A stretch of DNA of 10,861 bases, from positions 1-10,861 of the forward strand of contig JALGTI010000078.1 of NCBI GenBank assembly GCA_029821455.1. The letters are read 5' to 3'. Under the pieces are notes generated by a model. That model was not told where the DNA came from. It saw only the letters and a list, made by a program, of their open reading frames with translations, and did not search any database. The DNA comes from Candidatus Zipacnadia bacterium (lineage in GTDB: Bacteria; Armatimonadota; Zipacnadia; Zipacnadales; Zipacnadaceae). How positions within the stretch are numbered: the first letter of the stretch is position 1; every line of letters begins with the position of its first letter. Positions 1 through 4,999 of this stretch are shown piece by piece. A program made the translations under genes and the position numbers.

Positions 1-2
1 CC

Positions 3-1040
3 TGGCACTTCATTGATGCCGAGCAGGAGTTCGTTGACAAGTTCCTGACCCGCGCCATCCGGGCCAATAGCTCCTATGAGGGCTATCCCGTGGCCACCTC
101 AATGACCCGCCAGCTTATCGCCCGCAAGGTGGCCGAGTTCGCCGTCGCGCAGGGCTGTGATGCCATCTGCGAGGGCTCCACCGGCAAGGGCAATGACCAG
201 TATCGGATGCACAATGTCTTCTCCCTGTTCGCGCCGGGGCTGAAGGTTGTCCTGCCCGTCCGCGACTTCAACTTCACCCGCGAAGATGAAAAGCAGCTCT
301 CCGAGCAGTACGGTATCCCCTACAAGGCCGGCATCGGCGACGACCTGACGATGTGGTGCCGCTCCATCGGCTCCGGCGAGGTCTCCAACCTGCAGATGCA
401 GATCCCACAGGATGACTACATCTGGTACAAGTTCCCCGAGAATGCGCCCGATGAGCCGCGCACTATCGAAATCGAGTTCGAGAACGGCCTGCCCATCCGC
501 TGCGATGACCAGACCGATTTAGCCAGCATCATCCACTACCTCAACCGCGTGGCCGGCGAACACGGCATCGGCAAGCTGGACATGTTTGAGGACGGGATGA
601 TTGGCCTCAAGAGCCGCGAGGTCTACGAGGCCCCCGCCGCGCAGGTCATCCTCACCCTTCACCGTGACCTCGAACAGCTCTGCCTGACCAAGGAGCAGGT
701 GCTGTTTAAGCCTGTCGTGGAGCGAGAATGGGCGCGGATGGTCTATCATGGTGGCTGGTATCATCCCGTCACCGCCGACTGCGCTGCCTTCATCGAGTCC
801 AGCCAGTGGACGGTGAATGGCAAGTACACGGTGGAGCTTTACAAGGGTAACATCAACATCGTGGGCCGCGAGAGCGACAGCCGCCTGTTCCGCCCGGAGT
901 TGCGGGCGATTGTGGAGCGTGAGGCGGAGGCCGATGAGATGCGGATTATCTGGGACCAGCAGGAGAGCGGCCCCGCCGTCAAAATCCACGGCTTCCAGTA
1001 CCAGATCCTCGGCCATCGGGGGCTGCCGGAGGTGGACTAA
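3..1040 (+). CDS. argG: Argininosuccinate synthase, 3' portion (5' end outside window)
   Basis: Cytoplasmic ligase that joins citrulline and aspartate using ATP to make argininosuccinate, the penultimate step of arginine synthesis. The frame is open from base 3 to the TAA at 1038-1040, giving 345 residues. Family length is about 400, so roughly 55-60 N-terminal residues with the ATP-binding start are missing. Visible family motifs are the anion/aspartate loop STGKGNDQYR, the WCRSIGSGE segment, the citrulline-side motif IGLKSREVYEAP, and the C-terminal YKGNINIVGRES. Oddities: the usual H-G-C/A-TGKGNDQVRFE loop reads EGSTGKGNDQYRMHN, with the conserved Phe-Glu after the Arg replaced by Met-His. 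The C-terminal tail (QQESGPAVKIHGFQYQILG) also differs from the usual acidic GFI.L.GL ending. It is probably a divergent but active ArgG, since the T, GKGND, R, S and KSR..YE.P residues are kept. No argH or other arg gene follows in the window. Confidence 0.9.
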   Translation, partial: WHFIDAEQEFVDKFLTRAIRANSSYEGYPVATSMTRQLIARKVAEFAVAQGCDAICEGSTGKGNDQYRMHNVFSLFAPGLKVVLPVRDFNFTREDEKQLSEQYGIPYKAGIGDDLTMWCRSIGSGEVSNLQMQIPQDDYIWYKFPENAPDEPRTIEIEFENGLPIRCDDQTDLASIIHYLNRVAGEHGIGKLDMFEDGMIGLKSREVYEAPAAQVILTLHRDLEQLCLTKEQVLFKPVVEREWARMVYHGGWYHPVTADCAAFIESSQWTVNGKYTVELYKGNINIVGRESDSRLFRPELRAIVEREAEADEMRIIWDQQESGPAVKIHGFQYQILGHRGLPEVD

Positions 1041-1060
1041 AAGGAGAGGCAACGACATTG

Positions 1061-1099
1061 GCGGGGGAACCACTTTCTGAAGAAAGTGTATTCCCCCGC
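1061..1099. repeat. Imperfect hairpin 20 nt after argG
   Basis: GCGGGGGAA (1061-1069) pairs with TTCCCCCGC (1091-1099). Inside it CACTTTC (1071-1077) pairs with GAAAGTG (1082-1088) around a TGAA loop, leaving only a one/two-base internal loop. No T-run follows; the next bases are C-rich. It could act as a weak 3'-end structure for argG, but its form (hairpin, then CACCCCCTCC and an A-rich stretch) resembles dispersed intergenic repeats I have seen in many bacterial genomes. That family resemblance is from memory. Confidence 0.6.
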
Positions 1100-1120
1100 A
1101 CCCCCTCCACAAAGACTTCT

Positions 1121-1137
1121 AAGCTTGGGGCAAGCTT
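1121..1137. repeat. Short perfect hairpin
   Basis: AAGCTTG (1121-1127) and CAAGCTT (1131-1137) form a 7-bp perfect stem with a GGG loop. It sits 21 nt after the larger hairpin and before the small ORF. It may be the far end of the same intergenic repeat. There is no poly-T, so an intrinsic terminator is not supported. Confidence 0.45.
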
Positions 1138-1185
1138 TGCGGCACTTGCAGCCTTATTGACATACACTGGTTGGAAGTCTACATC

Positions 1186-1395
1186 GTGAACGAACACTCA
1201 GATAAGGATCGGTACATGCGGAAGCTTGAGTTCGACCGCTATCACCGCTTTCTCAAGAACAAGAAGAACGTGCACTGGGTTGATAGCTCGTTTCAGGATT
1301 TCGCGAAGGATCCAACTATCATTGAGAACTCCGACAAGTGGCTGAGCTACGAAGACATTTGTGCTAGGTGCAGAGGAAATTACAAAAGCGTGTGA
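1186..1395 (+). CDS. Hypothetical small protein (69 aa)
   Basis: I do not recognise this protein. I chose GTG 1186 because GGAAG at 1173-1177 lies 8 nt upstream. A TTG at 1171 is also in frame (74 aa) but has no visible ribosome binding site, and the frame is open back to 1123, so it could be the tail of a longer disrupted gene. The product is soluble-looking, rich in Lys, Arg, Asp and Tyr, with a C-terminal CARC pair (C-x2-C), no membrane segment and no signal peptide. Codon choice looks gene-like (many GAC, AAG, CGC) but the region is less GC-rich than argG. A TTGACA hexamer at 1157-1162 is a possible -35 box, but the matching -10 (TACATC) is poor and would overlap the ribosome binding region. 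It lies between a hairpin repeat and a small basic-protein gene. Confidence 0.4.
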   Translation: MNEHSDKDRYMRKLEFDRYHRFLKNKKNVHWVDSSFQDFAKDPTIIENSDKWLSYEDICARCRGNYKSV

Positions 1396-1446
1396 GGGTA
1401 TATTGCAGCACCAGCGCCTATACCTGATCGTGATAGGGTTTACACT

Positions 1447-1452
1447 AGGAGG
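1447..1452 (+). promoter_or_regulatory. Strong Shine-Dalgarno site for the 51-aa gene
   Basis: A perfect AGGAGG lies 8 nt before GTG 1461. It decides the start and is the main reason for calling a gene this short. Confidence 0.7.
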
Positions 1453-1460
1453 CCCCCTTT

Positions 1461-1616
1461 GTGCGATCGTTGAATGAGGTTCGTAAGACGTTGTACAGCC
1501 TGGCTCGCATTCTGGGGGATATTAATGCCATCCTGGGCGGGCCGAGGAAGATGCTCAGGCGGTTTGGCAATAAGGTGATTGGTCGCAAGCTTATCCGTAG
1601 ACTGTGGTGGAAGTAG
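1461..1616 (+). CDS. Small highly basic conserved-type protein (51 aa)
   Basis: A GTG start with an ideal AGGAGG 8 nt upstream opens a 51-residue frame ending at TAG 1614-1616. The product has about 14 Lys/Arg against 2 acidic residues (Glu6, Asp20). The layout is a short N-terminus, a helical stretch LYSLARILGDINAILGG (residues 11-27), then a basic segment with RRFGNKVIGRKLIRRLWW to the end. This pattern (LY..AR.L.D..A, then RR..NK..GR.L.R..W) matches, as I remember it, tiny uncharacterised proteins found in several bacteria and archaea and usually annotated as hypothetical. The function is unknown; the charge suggests binding to nucleic acid or an acidic membrane surface, which is inference. 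The stop codon is bases 2-4 of a 28-bp palindrome, so the hairpin begins at the last sense codon and could act on the mRNA 3' end. Confidence 0.65.
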   Translation: MRSLNEVRKTLYSLARILGDINAILGGPRKMLRRFGNKVIGRKLIRRLWWK

Positions 1617-1640
1617 GGGCGGTTCGCGAACCGCCCCTAC
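1613..1640. repeat. 28-bp perfect palindrome overlapping a stop codon
   Basis: GTAGGGGCGGTTCG (1613-1626) is followed at once by its exact reverse complement CGAACCGCCCCTAC (1627-1640). In RNA it would fold as a long GC-rich hairpin, with a small loop forced at the TTCGCGAA centre. There is no T-run, so it is not a classic terminator. It looks like a dispersed palindromic intergenic repeat of the kind common in GC-rich uncultivated bacteria (from memory, not searched). It contains the TAG of the 51-aa gene. Confidence 0.8.
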
Positions 1641-1760
1641 CGTAGAACGCAATGTCCGATGACGGCGAGGGTCGGATGCTTCGTATTCGACCCCTCCAGA
1701 GGTCAGCGATGCCGTGGTTGTCGTTCCGATGGGATGGGCGTAGGCGATTGGGTGAGCTTG

Positions 1761-1795
1761 CCCGCCATAGCCCGACGTAGGAGGGCAACGGCGGG
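1761..1795. repeat. Two-tier hairpin
   Basis: CCCGCC (1761-1766) pairs with GGCGGG (1790-1795), and GCCC (1770-1773) with GGGC (1783-1786), separated by a 3x3 internal loop; the terminal loop is GACGTAGGA. The form looks like a decayed copy of a longer GC-rich palindromic repeat. Confidence 0.5.
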
Positions 1796-1809
1796 TGGGG
1801 CCACAACAT

Positions 1810-1861
1810 ATTCCTATGGAACAGATGTTCTATCTTTTTGGCATTAACTCAACATAGGAAT
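1810..1861. repeat. 9-bp inverted repeat bounding an AT-rich island
   Basis: ATTCCTATG (1810-1818) is repeated in reverse complement as CATAGGAAT (1853-1861), 34 nt apart. Between them lies the dyad GAACA-GA-TGTTC (1819-1830), which fits GAAC-N4-GTTC, and a T5 run. The AT content contrasts with the flanks. Function is unknown; it could be a protein-binding region or the core of a small element. Confidence 0.4.
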
Positions 1862-1866
1862 CGTCC

Positions 1867-1890
1867 AAAATGGCTTAGGTAGGCCATTTT
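1867..1890. repeat. 8-bp stem hairpin with A4/T4 ends
   Basis: AAAATGGC (1867-1874) pairs with GCCATTTT (1883-1890), with an 8-nt loop. The T-run lies in the stem rather than after it. A terminator for rightward transcription is possible but weak. Confidence 0.45.
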
Positions 1891-1893
1891 AAA

Positions 1894-1915
1894 GGGGTGA
1901 CGCTAGCGTCACCCC
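1894..1915. repeat. 22-bp perfect palindrome
   Basis: GGGGTGACGCT (1894-1904) is followed directly by its exact reverse complement AGCGTCACCCC (1905-1915). It has the same back-to-back design as the palindrome at 1613-1640 but is unrelated in sequence. It lies 3 nt after the A/T-ended hairpin. Confidence 0.75.
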
Positions 1916-2002
1916 CCCTCTCATGAAGAGCGGCAATTCCTCATCTAGCACGGGCTTCCGTGGCACGAGCAGCTCGCCGGAATTGACTCACCTACCGCCT
2001 AG

Positions 2003-2047
2003 CCCCCTCCCTACCCTTCGGCAGGCTCAGGGCAGGTCGGGAGGGGG
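2003..2047. repeat. Long-range inverted repeat with inner CCCT/AGGG hairpin
   Basis: CCCCCTCCC (2003-2011) is complementary to GGGAGGGGG (2039-2047). The interior holds CCCT (2014-2017) and AGGG (2029-2032) around TTCGGCAGGCTC. That interior resembles a motif I have often seen repeated between genes in uncultivated bacteria (recall, not searched). Confidence 0.55.
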
Positions 2048-2064
2048 AAAAACCGGGCTATACT

Positions 2065-2089
2065 CCCCCTCTCCTGCAAGGACAGGGGG
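2065..2089. repeat. Hairpin with one mismatch
   Basis: CCCCCT (2065-2070) pairs with AGGGGG (2084-2089); after a C/C mismatch, TCCT (2072-2075) pairs with AGGA (2079-2082) around a GCA loop. The following GCCGGGGGTGAGG context makes it look like a member of a common GC-rich dispersed repeat. It sits 123 nt before the first large gene. Confidence 0.55.
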
Positions 2090-2197
2090 CCGGGGGTGAG
2101 GCAGGCGGAATGCCGATGCCACAATGCCCCTAGTATCTGGCAGGACATTTGCATAATGGCGGAGAAGTGATAAGAACGCCGTCCCGGTATCACCCAC

Positions 2198-2203
2198 AGG
2201 AGG
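2198..2203 (+). promoter_or_regulatory. Shine-Dalgarno site that sets the start at 2212
   Basis: A perfect AGGAGG sits 8 nt before ATG 2212. The longest open frame begins at 2149, but the 21 extra codons have no ribosome binding site, and ATG 2212 is followed directly by a signal peptide, so 2212 is the better start. Confidence 0.8.
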
Positions 2204-2211
2204 TATCTGTT

Positions 2212-4842
2212 ATGAAGAGGTTGGCTAGCGGACTGGTCGTAGTTGTGCTGCTCACAATGGCGTGCTATCCGGCTCTGAGCCAGGAGTTCGCCGAAGGCAT
2301 CGTGGATGTAAGCAAGGTGAGCCACGAGCGCGGCTATTGCTACACCGTGCGCATCGAGGCGCCCTGCAAGCCGGATGGCTACTACGGCCCTGTATCGCGT
2401 CTGCGTCTCTTTGAAGACGACAGCAAGTTAGGCCCGGCCCATTCGGGACACGAGGCGATTCGCGGGGTGGGTGAGGGGCGCTTCTCGCACTGGGGTAGTA
2501 AGACCGGGGACACCCAGACCTTGTACTTCTCTGCCTCCGACAACTCTGACCCTCGGACGAATGGTCGCACCTACAAATGGGTGGTCAGGATTGCTGCCGG
2601 GTTGGGCGAACCAGAGTCTGTGAGACTGGCCACCTTGCCTGATTCTCCGTTCGAGCGCGACCTGAACACCGTCTTGTTGGCCCATCTTGATTCGGATCAG
2701 AGTTCTGATGCTGATTATGCGCGGACATACGCGCCGGCGACTGGCACACCAGGCGATCCGTCGTCGCAAGGGCGCTTTGGGCTGGGGATGACCCCGGCAG
2801 ACACCGGCCTTGTCTACGCCGGCCTGGACAACCTGTACAACGTCCGTGGCACGGTCGAGTTCTGGGTTAAGTCGCTGCCCGATACGAACGTCTGGGCTGA
2901 TGACCAAGACCACACTCTGTTCTCGGCTTACGGGCACCGTGGCGGCTATGCCAAGCGCATCACCCAGAACATAATTGTCCAGAAGAAAGGCGAAGACAAG
3001 CTGCTGCACTTCACTATCCAATGGCCTGAAGCGGAGTTTGATGACTACGAGTTCGACCTGGGGCTGCCTGTCGCTGATCTGGCCCCCGATGAATGGCACC
3101 ACGTCCTGATCTCTTGGGACAACCATAAGCCCGGCCAGATGTGGCTGCTGGTGGATGGCGAAGGCCAGCATCTTATCTGGGATAGGGACAGCAACGCATT
3201 GGGCTTCGCGCCCGCCACTTCGCTTCAGTTCGGCGGCCCGGGAGTCACCGTTGACGAGATAAGGGTCCTGGATGAGCCGGTTGCAGCCCGCATTGAGGGC
3301 GCTGAGCTACCGGCGCGGCCTGAGCTTGACATCGCGCAACTGTTCGCAATGCAGACCGTGGTGCGGGAATGGCTGGACTATACGCTCGCTGTGCAGCAGG
3401 ATGGGAACTGGCCGAGTGTGCTCCCTTATCCGAAGCCACCCGTCACCCGTTATTCGCTGGTGAACAGCGATGCGTCCAGAAGTGTCGGGCGCCCGCTGCT
3501 GGATGCCTACAGACTCTGGGAGGATGAGCGCTACCTGCGTGCCGCCTGCGCGCTGGGCGACTTCTACATCCGGGCGATGTTCCCGGAGGGAGGCTGGACG
3601 CAAAGCTACGCCATCGGCCTGGATGGCAGCGTCTATACGAGCTCGCGAATCGCCAATTTCGAGGAATGGGTACAGAGCAACGCGATCCGCCATCTAGCTG
3701 CCTTGTACGAGATCACTGGCATAGAGAGATTCCGTGACGCAGCTCTCAAAGGCGGCGAAGTGATACTGTGGGCACAGGGGGAAGAGGGCTGGTGGCCGTG
3801 GGGGGCGGCGATTGGTCCCGAGACGCGGGCCGAGTATATGCGTGGCCCGACCCTAAACGATTGGAACCTTAATTGCTGCATGGAGGACTGTCTGGTGCTC
3901 TACAAGATGACTGGTGATGAGCGCTTCCTTGATGCCATCTTCCAGGCCGGCGAGTGGCTCATCTCGGCGCAGCTCGACCAGCCAACGCCGGGCTGGGCAG
4001 CGCAATACGATATGAACGGTGAGCCCTGCTGGGCGCGGCGCATGGAGCCGCCCGCCGCCGATAATGTCTTCGGGACATACGGCGCAGGCCGAGGCCTGCT
4101 GATGCTCTATGACATCACTGGTGAGGAGCGCTATATCGAGCCGCTGCGCGTGTGTCTGGAGTGGCTGCAGTCAATACCAGAGGAGCAGAAGGGCTGGATG
4201 TGGTATGCCCACCGCGACTGGGCGCCGGAGGAGAACATGGGCTCCTGGGGTGGTGCCGAGGACTATGCCGTGCGCTATGGGACAACTGCCCCATCGGAGG
4301 AGGCGCGCAAAGGTATCGCAGTCAAAGCCGGCGAGCCGGTAGTGGCGTACTACTACCAGATATGTCCAGTTACACACGCGGAGTTGGATAGCTATCTGAT
4401 ACCCTTGAATGCCCACTACGGATCGCGGTCGGAAAATGCCGAGAACTGGCTGGCCGCTGAGCTTGAGAAGCGCGCCAATGGCCCCATCATCCCGGCCACC
4501 AAGGGGCCGGTCCCACAGGCCGAGATCGAGCGCGCCCGGTTGACGCCTGAGGATGCTGCGGCGATGTACAACCCATCCAGTGTGGCCGGCATCCTTACGC
4601 AATTCCAGAACTGGCAGGCAGGCAAGCCAAGCAGGGGCGGCATCCTGTACGACGATGCTACTTCGGGCAGATGCGTCGCCATCTATCGCGGCGCCGGTAG
4701 GGCCGTGGCGATGTTGCGCCAGATAGCCCTGGCCTACATCGCGCTTGGCAAGCTGCCTGCCGAGGCTTATCCAGTCTATGCGACAGATTACGCCTACGTT
4801 GATCCCGACTGTAATTGGTATGACCTTCCGCTGGCAGAATAG
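2212..4842 (+). CDS. Secreted LamG + PL10-like alpha/alpha-barrel protein (876 aa), with extra N-terminal domain
   Basis: Probably an exported polysaccharide-binding and lyase-type enzyme. Residues 1-23 form a Sec signal peptide (KR, hydrophobic core 7-17, cleavage near Ala-Leu-Ser 21-23). Residues about 28-145 are an accessory beta domain with FSHWG (91-95) and FSASDNSDPRTNGR (106-119). Residues about 154-355 are a LamG/concanavalin-A-like jelly roll: LLAHLD, RGTVEFWVK (from 212), WHHVLISWD (from 295), VDEIRV (from 347). Residues about 370-700 are an alpha/alpha-barrel with GGWTQ (460-464), GWWPWG (526-531), TLNDW (547-551), NCCMEDC (554-560) and GWAAQYD...CWARRMEPP (594-614). The last block matches the W.AQ.D...P..AR..E pattern of PL10 pectate lyases, and TLNDW aligns with their TFND; I infer a PL10-like fold, with activity unproven. 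Compared with its downstream paralog it carries about 24 extra residues at 676-701. It is followed by a 157-nt spacer. Confidence 0.8.
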   Translation: MKRLASGLVVVVLLTMACYPALSQEFAEGIVDVSKVSHERGYCYTVRIEAPCKPDGYYGPVSRLRLFEDDSKLGPAHSGHEAIRGVGEGRFSHWGSKTGDTQTLYFSASDNSDPRTNGRTYKWVVRIAAGLGEPESVRLATLPDSPFERDLNTVLLAHLDSDQSSDADYARTYAPATGTPGDPSSQGRFGLGMTPADTGLVYAGLDNLYNVRGTVEFWVKSLPDTNVWADDQDHTLFSAYGHRGGYAKRITQNIIVQKKGEDKLLHFTIQWPEAEFDDYEFDLGLPVADLAPDEWHHVLISWDNHKPGQMWLLVDGEGQHLIWDRDSNALGFAPATSLQFGGPGVTVDEIRVLDEPVAARIEGAELPARPELDIAQLFAMQTVVREWLDYTLAVQQDGNWPSVLPYPKPPVTRYSLVNSDASRSVGRPLLDAYRLWEDERYLRAACALGDFYIRAMFPEGGWTQSYAIGLDGSVYTSSRIANFEEWVQSNAIRHLAALYEITGIERFRDAALKGGEVILWAQGEEGWWPWGAAIGPETRAEYMRGPTLNDWNLNCCMEDCLVLYKMTGDERFLDAIFQAGEWLISAQLDQPTPGWAAQYDMNGEPCWARRMEPPAADNVFGTYGAGRGLLMLYDITGEERYIEPLRVCLEWLQSIPEEQKGWMWYAHRDWAPEENMGSWGGAEDYAVRYGTTAPSEEARKGIAVKAGEPVVAYYYQICPVTHAELDSYLIPLNAHYGSRSENAENWLAAELEKRANGPIIPATKGPVPQAEIERARLTPEDAAAMYNPSSVAGILTQFQNWQAGKPSRGGILYDDATSGRCVAIYRGAGRAVAMLRQIALAYIALGKLPAEAYPVYATDYAYVDPDCNWYDLPLAE

Positions 4843-4885
4843 CCGTCCAGGAGAGGGGGTTGCCAGCCATCGCTGCGTACGACAG

Positions 4886-4923
4886 GCCTTCGCCCGCCGT
4901 AGCGGGCTATGGCCCGCGAAGGC
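4886..4923. repeat. 38-nt two-tier hairpin between the paralogs
   Basis: GCCTTCGC (4886-4893) pairs with GCGAAGGC (4916-4923). After a symmetric CC/CC internal loop, GCCGTAGC (4896-4903) pairs with GCTATGGC (4906-4913), with one G-T wobble and a minimal GG loop. Around it, GACAGGC (4881-4887) is also complementary to GCCTGTC (4934-4940), and CGCGC/GCGCG (4942-4946/4950-4954) forms a small hairpin, so the spacer can fold in alternative ways. There is no T-run. It may stabilise or separate parts of a shared message, or simply be a mobile palindromic repeat. Confidence 0.7.
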
Positions 4924-4999
4924 AGGCATCCTTGCCTGTCGCGCGCGGAGCGCGTGACTCCCGGCTGCTACTACGCCAGAATTAAAGGGGAAATAGACG

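Larger units (their letters stand above)
1617..2211. other. 595-nt non-coding region filled with inverted repeats
   Basis: No convincing gene is seen in either strand; short open frames here lack ribosome binding sites and merely translate the repeats. The stretch contains a series of unrelated hairpins, listed separately, in two blocks: GC-rich elements at 1613-1640, 1761-1795, 1894-1915, 2003-2047 and 2065-2089, and an AT-richer island at about 1802-1893. The sequence 2098-2211 directly before the first large secreted-protein gene should hold its promoter and leader. The best -10 I can see is CATAAT at 2152-2157, without a good -35. Confidence 0.7.

Noticed and set aside
1061..1099. Rho-independent terminator of argG
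   Set aside because: Strong stem but no T-run after it; kept only as a hairpin repeat.
519..1112. Long minus-strand open frame (197 codons) opposite argG
   Set aside because: It lies antisense to a clearly recognised gene, has no known motifs and arises from GC-rich codon bias in the true frame.
1440..1652. 70-codon minus-strand frame over the 51-aa gene
   Set aside because: No ribosome binding site, and it starts beyond the palindrome, while the plus-strand frame has a perfect AGGAGG and a family-like pattern.
1659..1847. 62-codon plus-strand frame in the repeat-rich spacer
   Set aside because: No ribosome binding site and it translates the palindromic repeat at 1761-1795.
1613..2089. CRISPR array
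   Set aside because: The repeats differ from each other, are self-palindromic and irregularly spaced; there are no constant direct repeats with unique spacers.
2129..2157. Sigma-70 promoter for the first secreted gene (CATAAT at 2152-2157)
   Set aside because: The -10 is good but the hexamer at the right distance (CCTAGT) is a poor -35; not enough to list as a feature.
2212..2290. Lipoprotein signal (Cys18 in the first secreted protein)
   Set aside because: The residues before Cys are Leu-Thr-Met-Ala, which does not fit the lipobox; a Sec type I signal fits better.
2428..3171. Minus-strand open frame of 247 codons opposite the LamG region
   Set aside because: Shadow of a coding region whose plus-strand frame shows clear LamG motifs.
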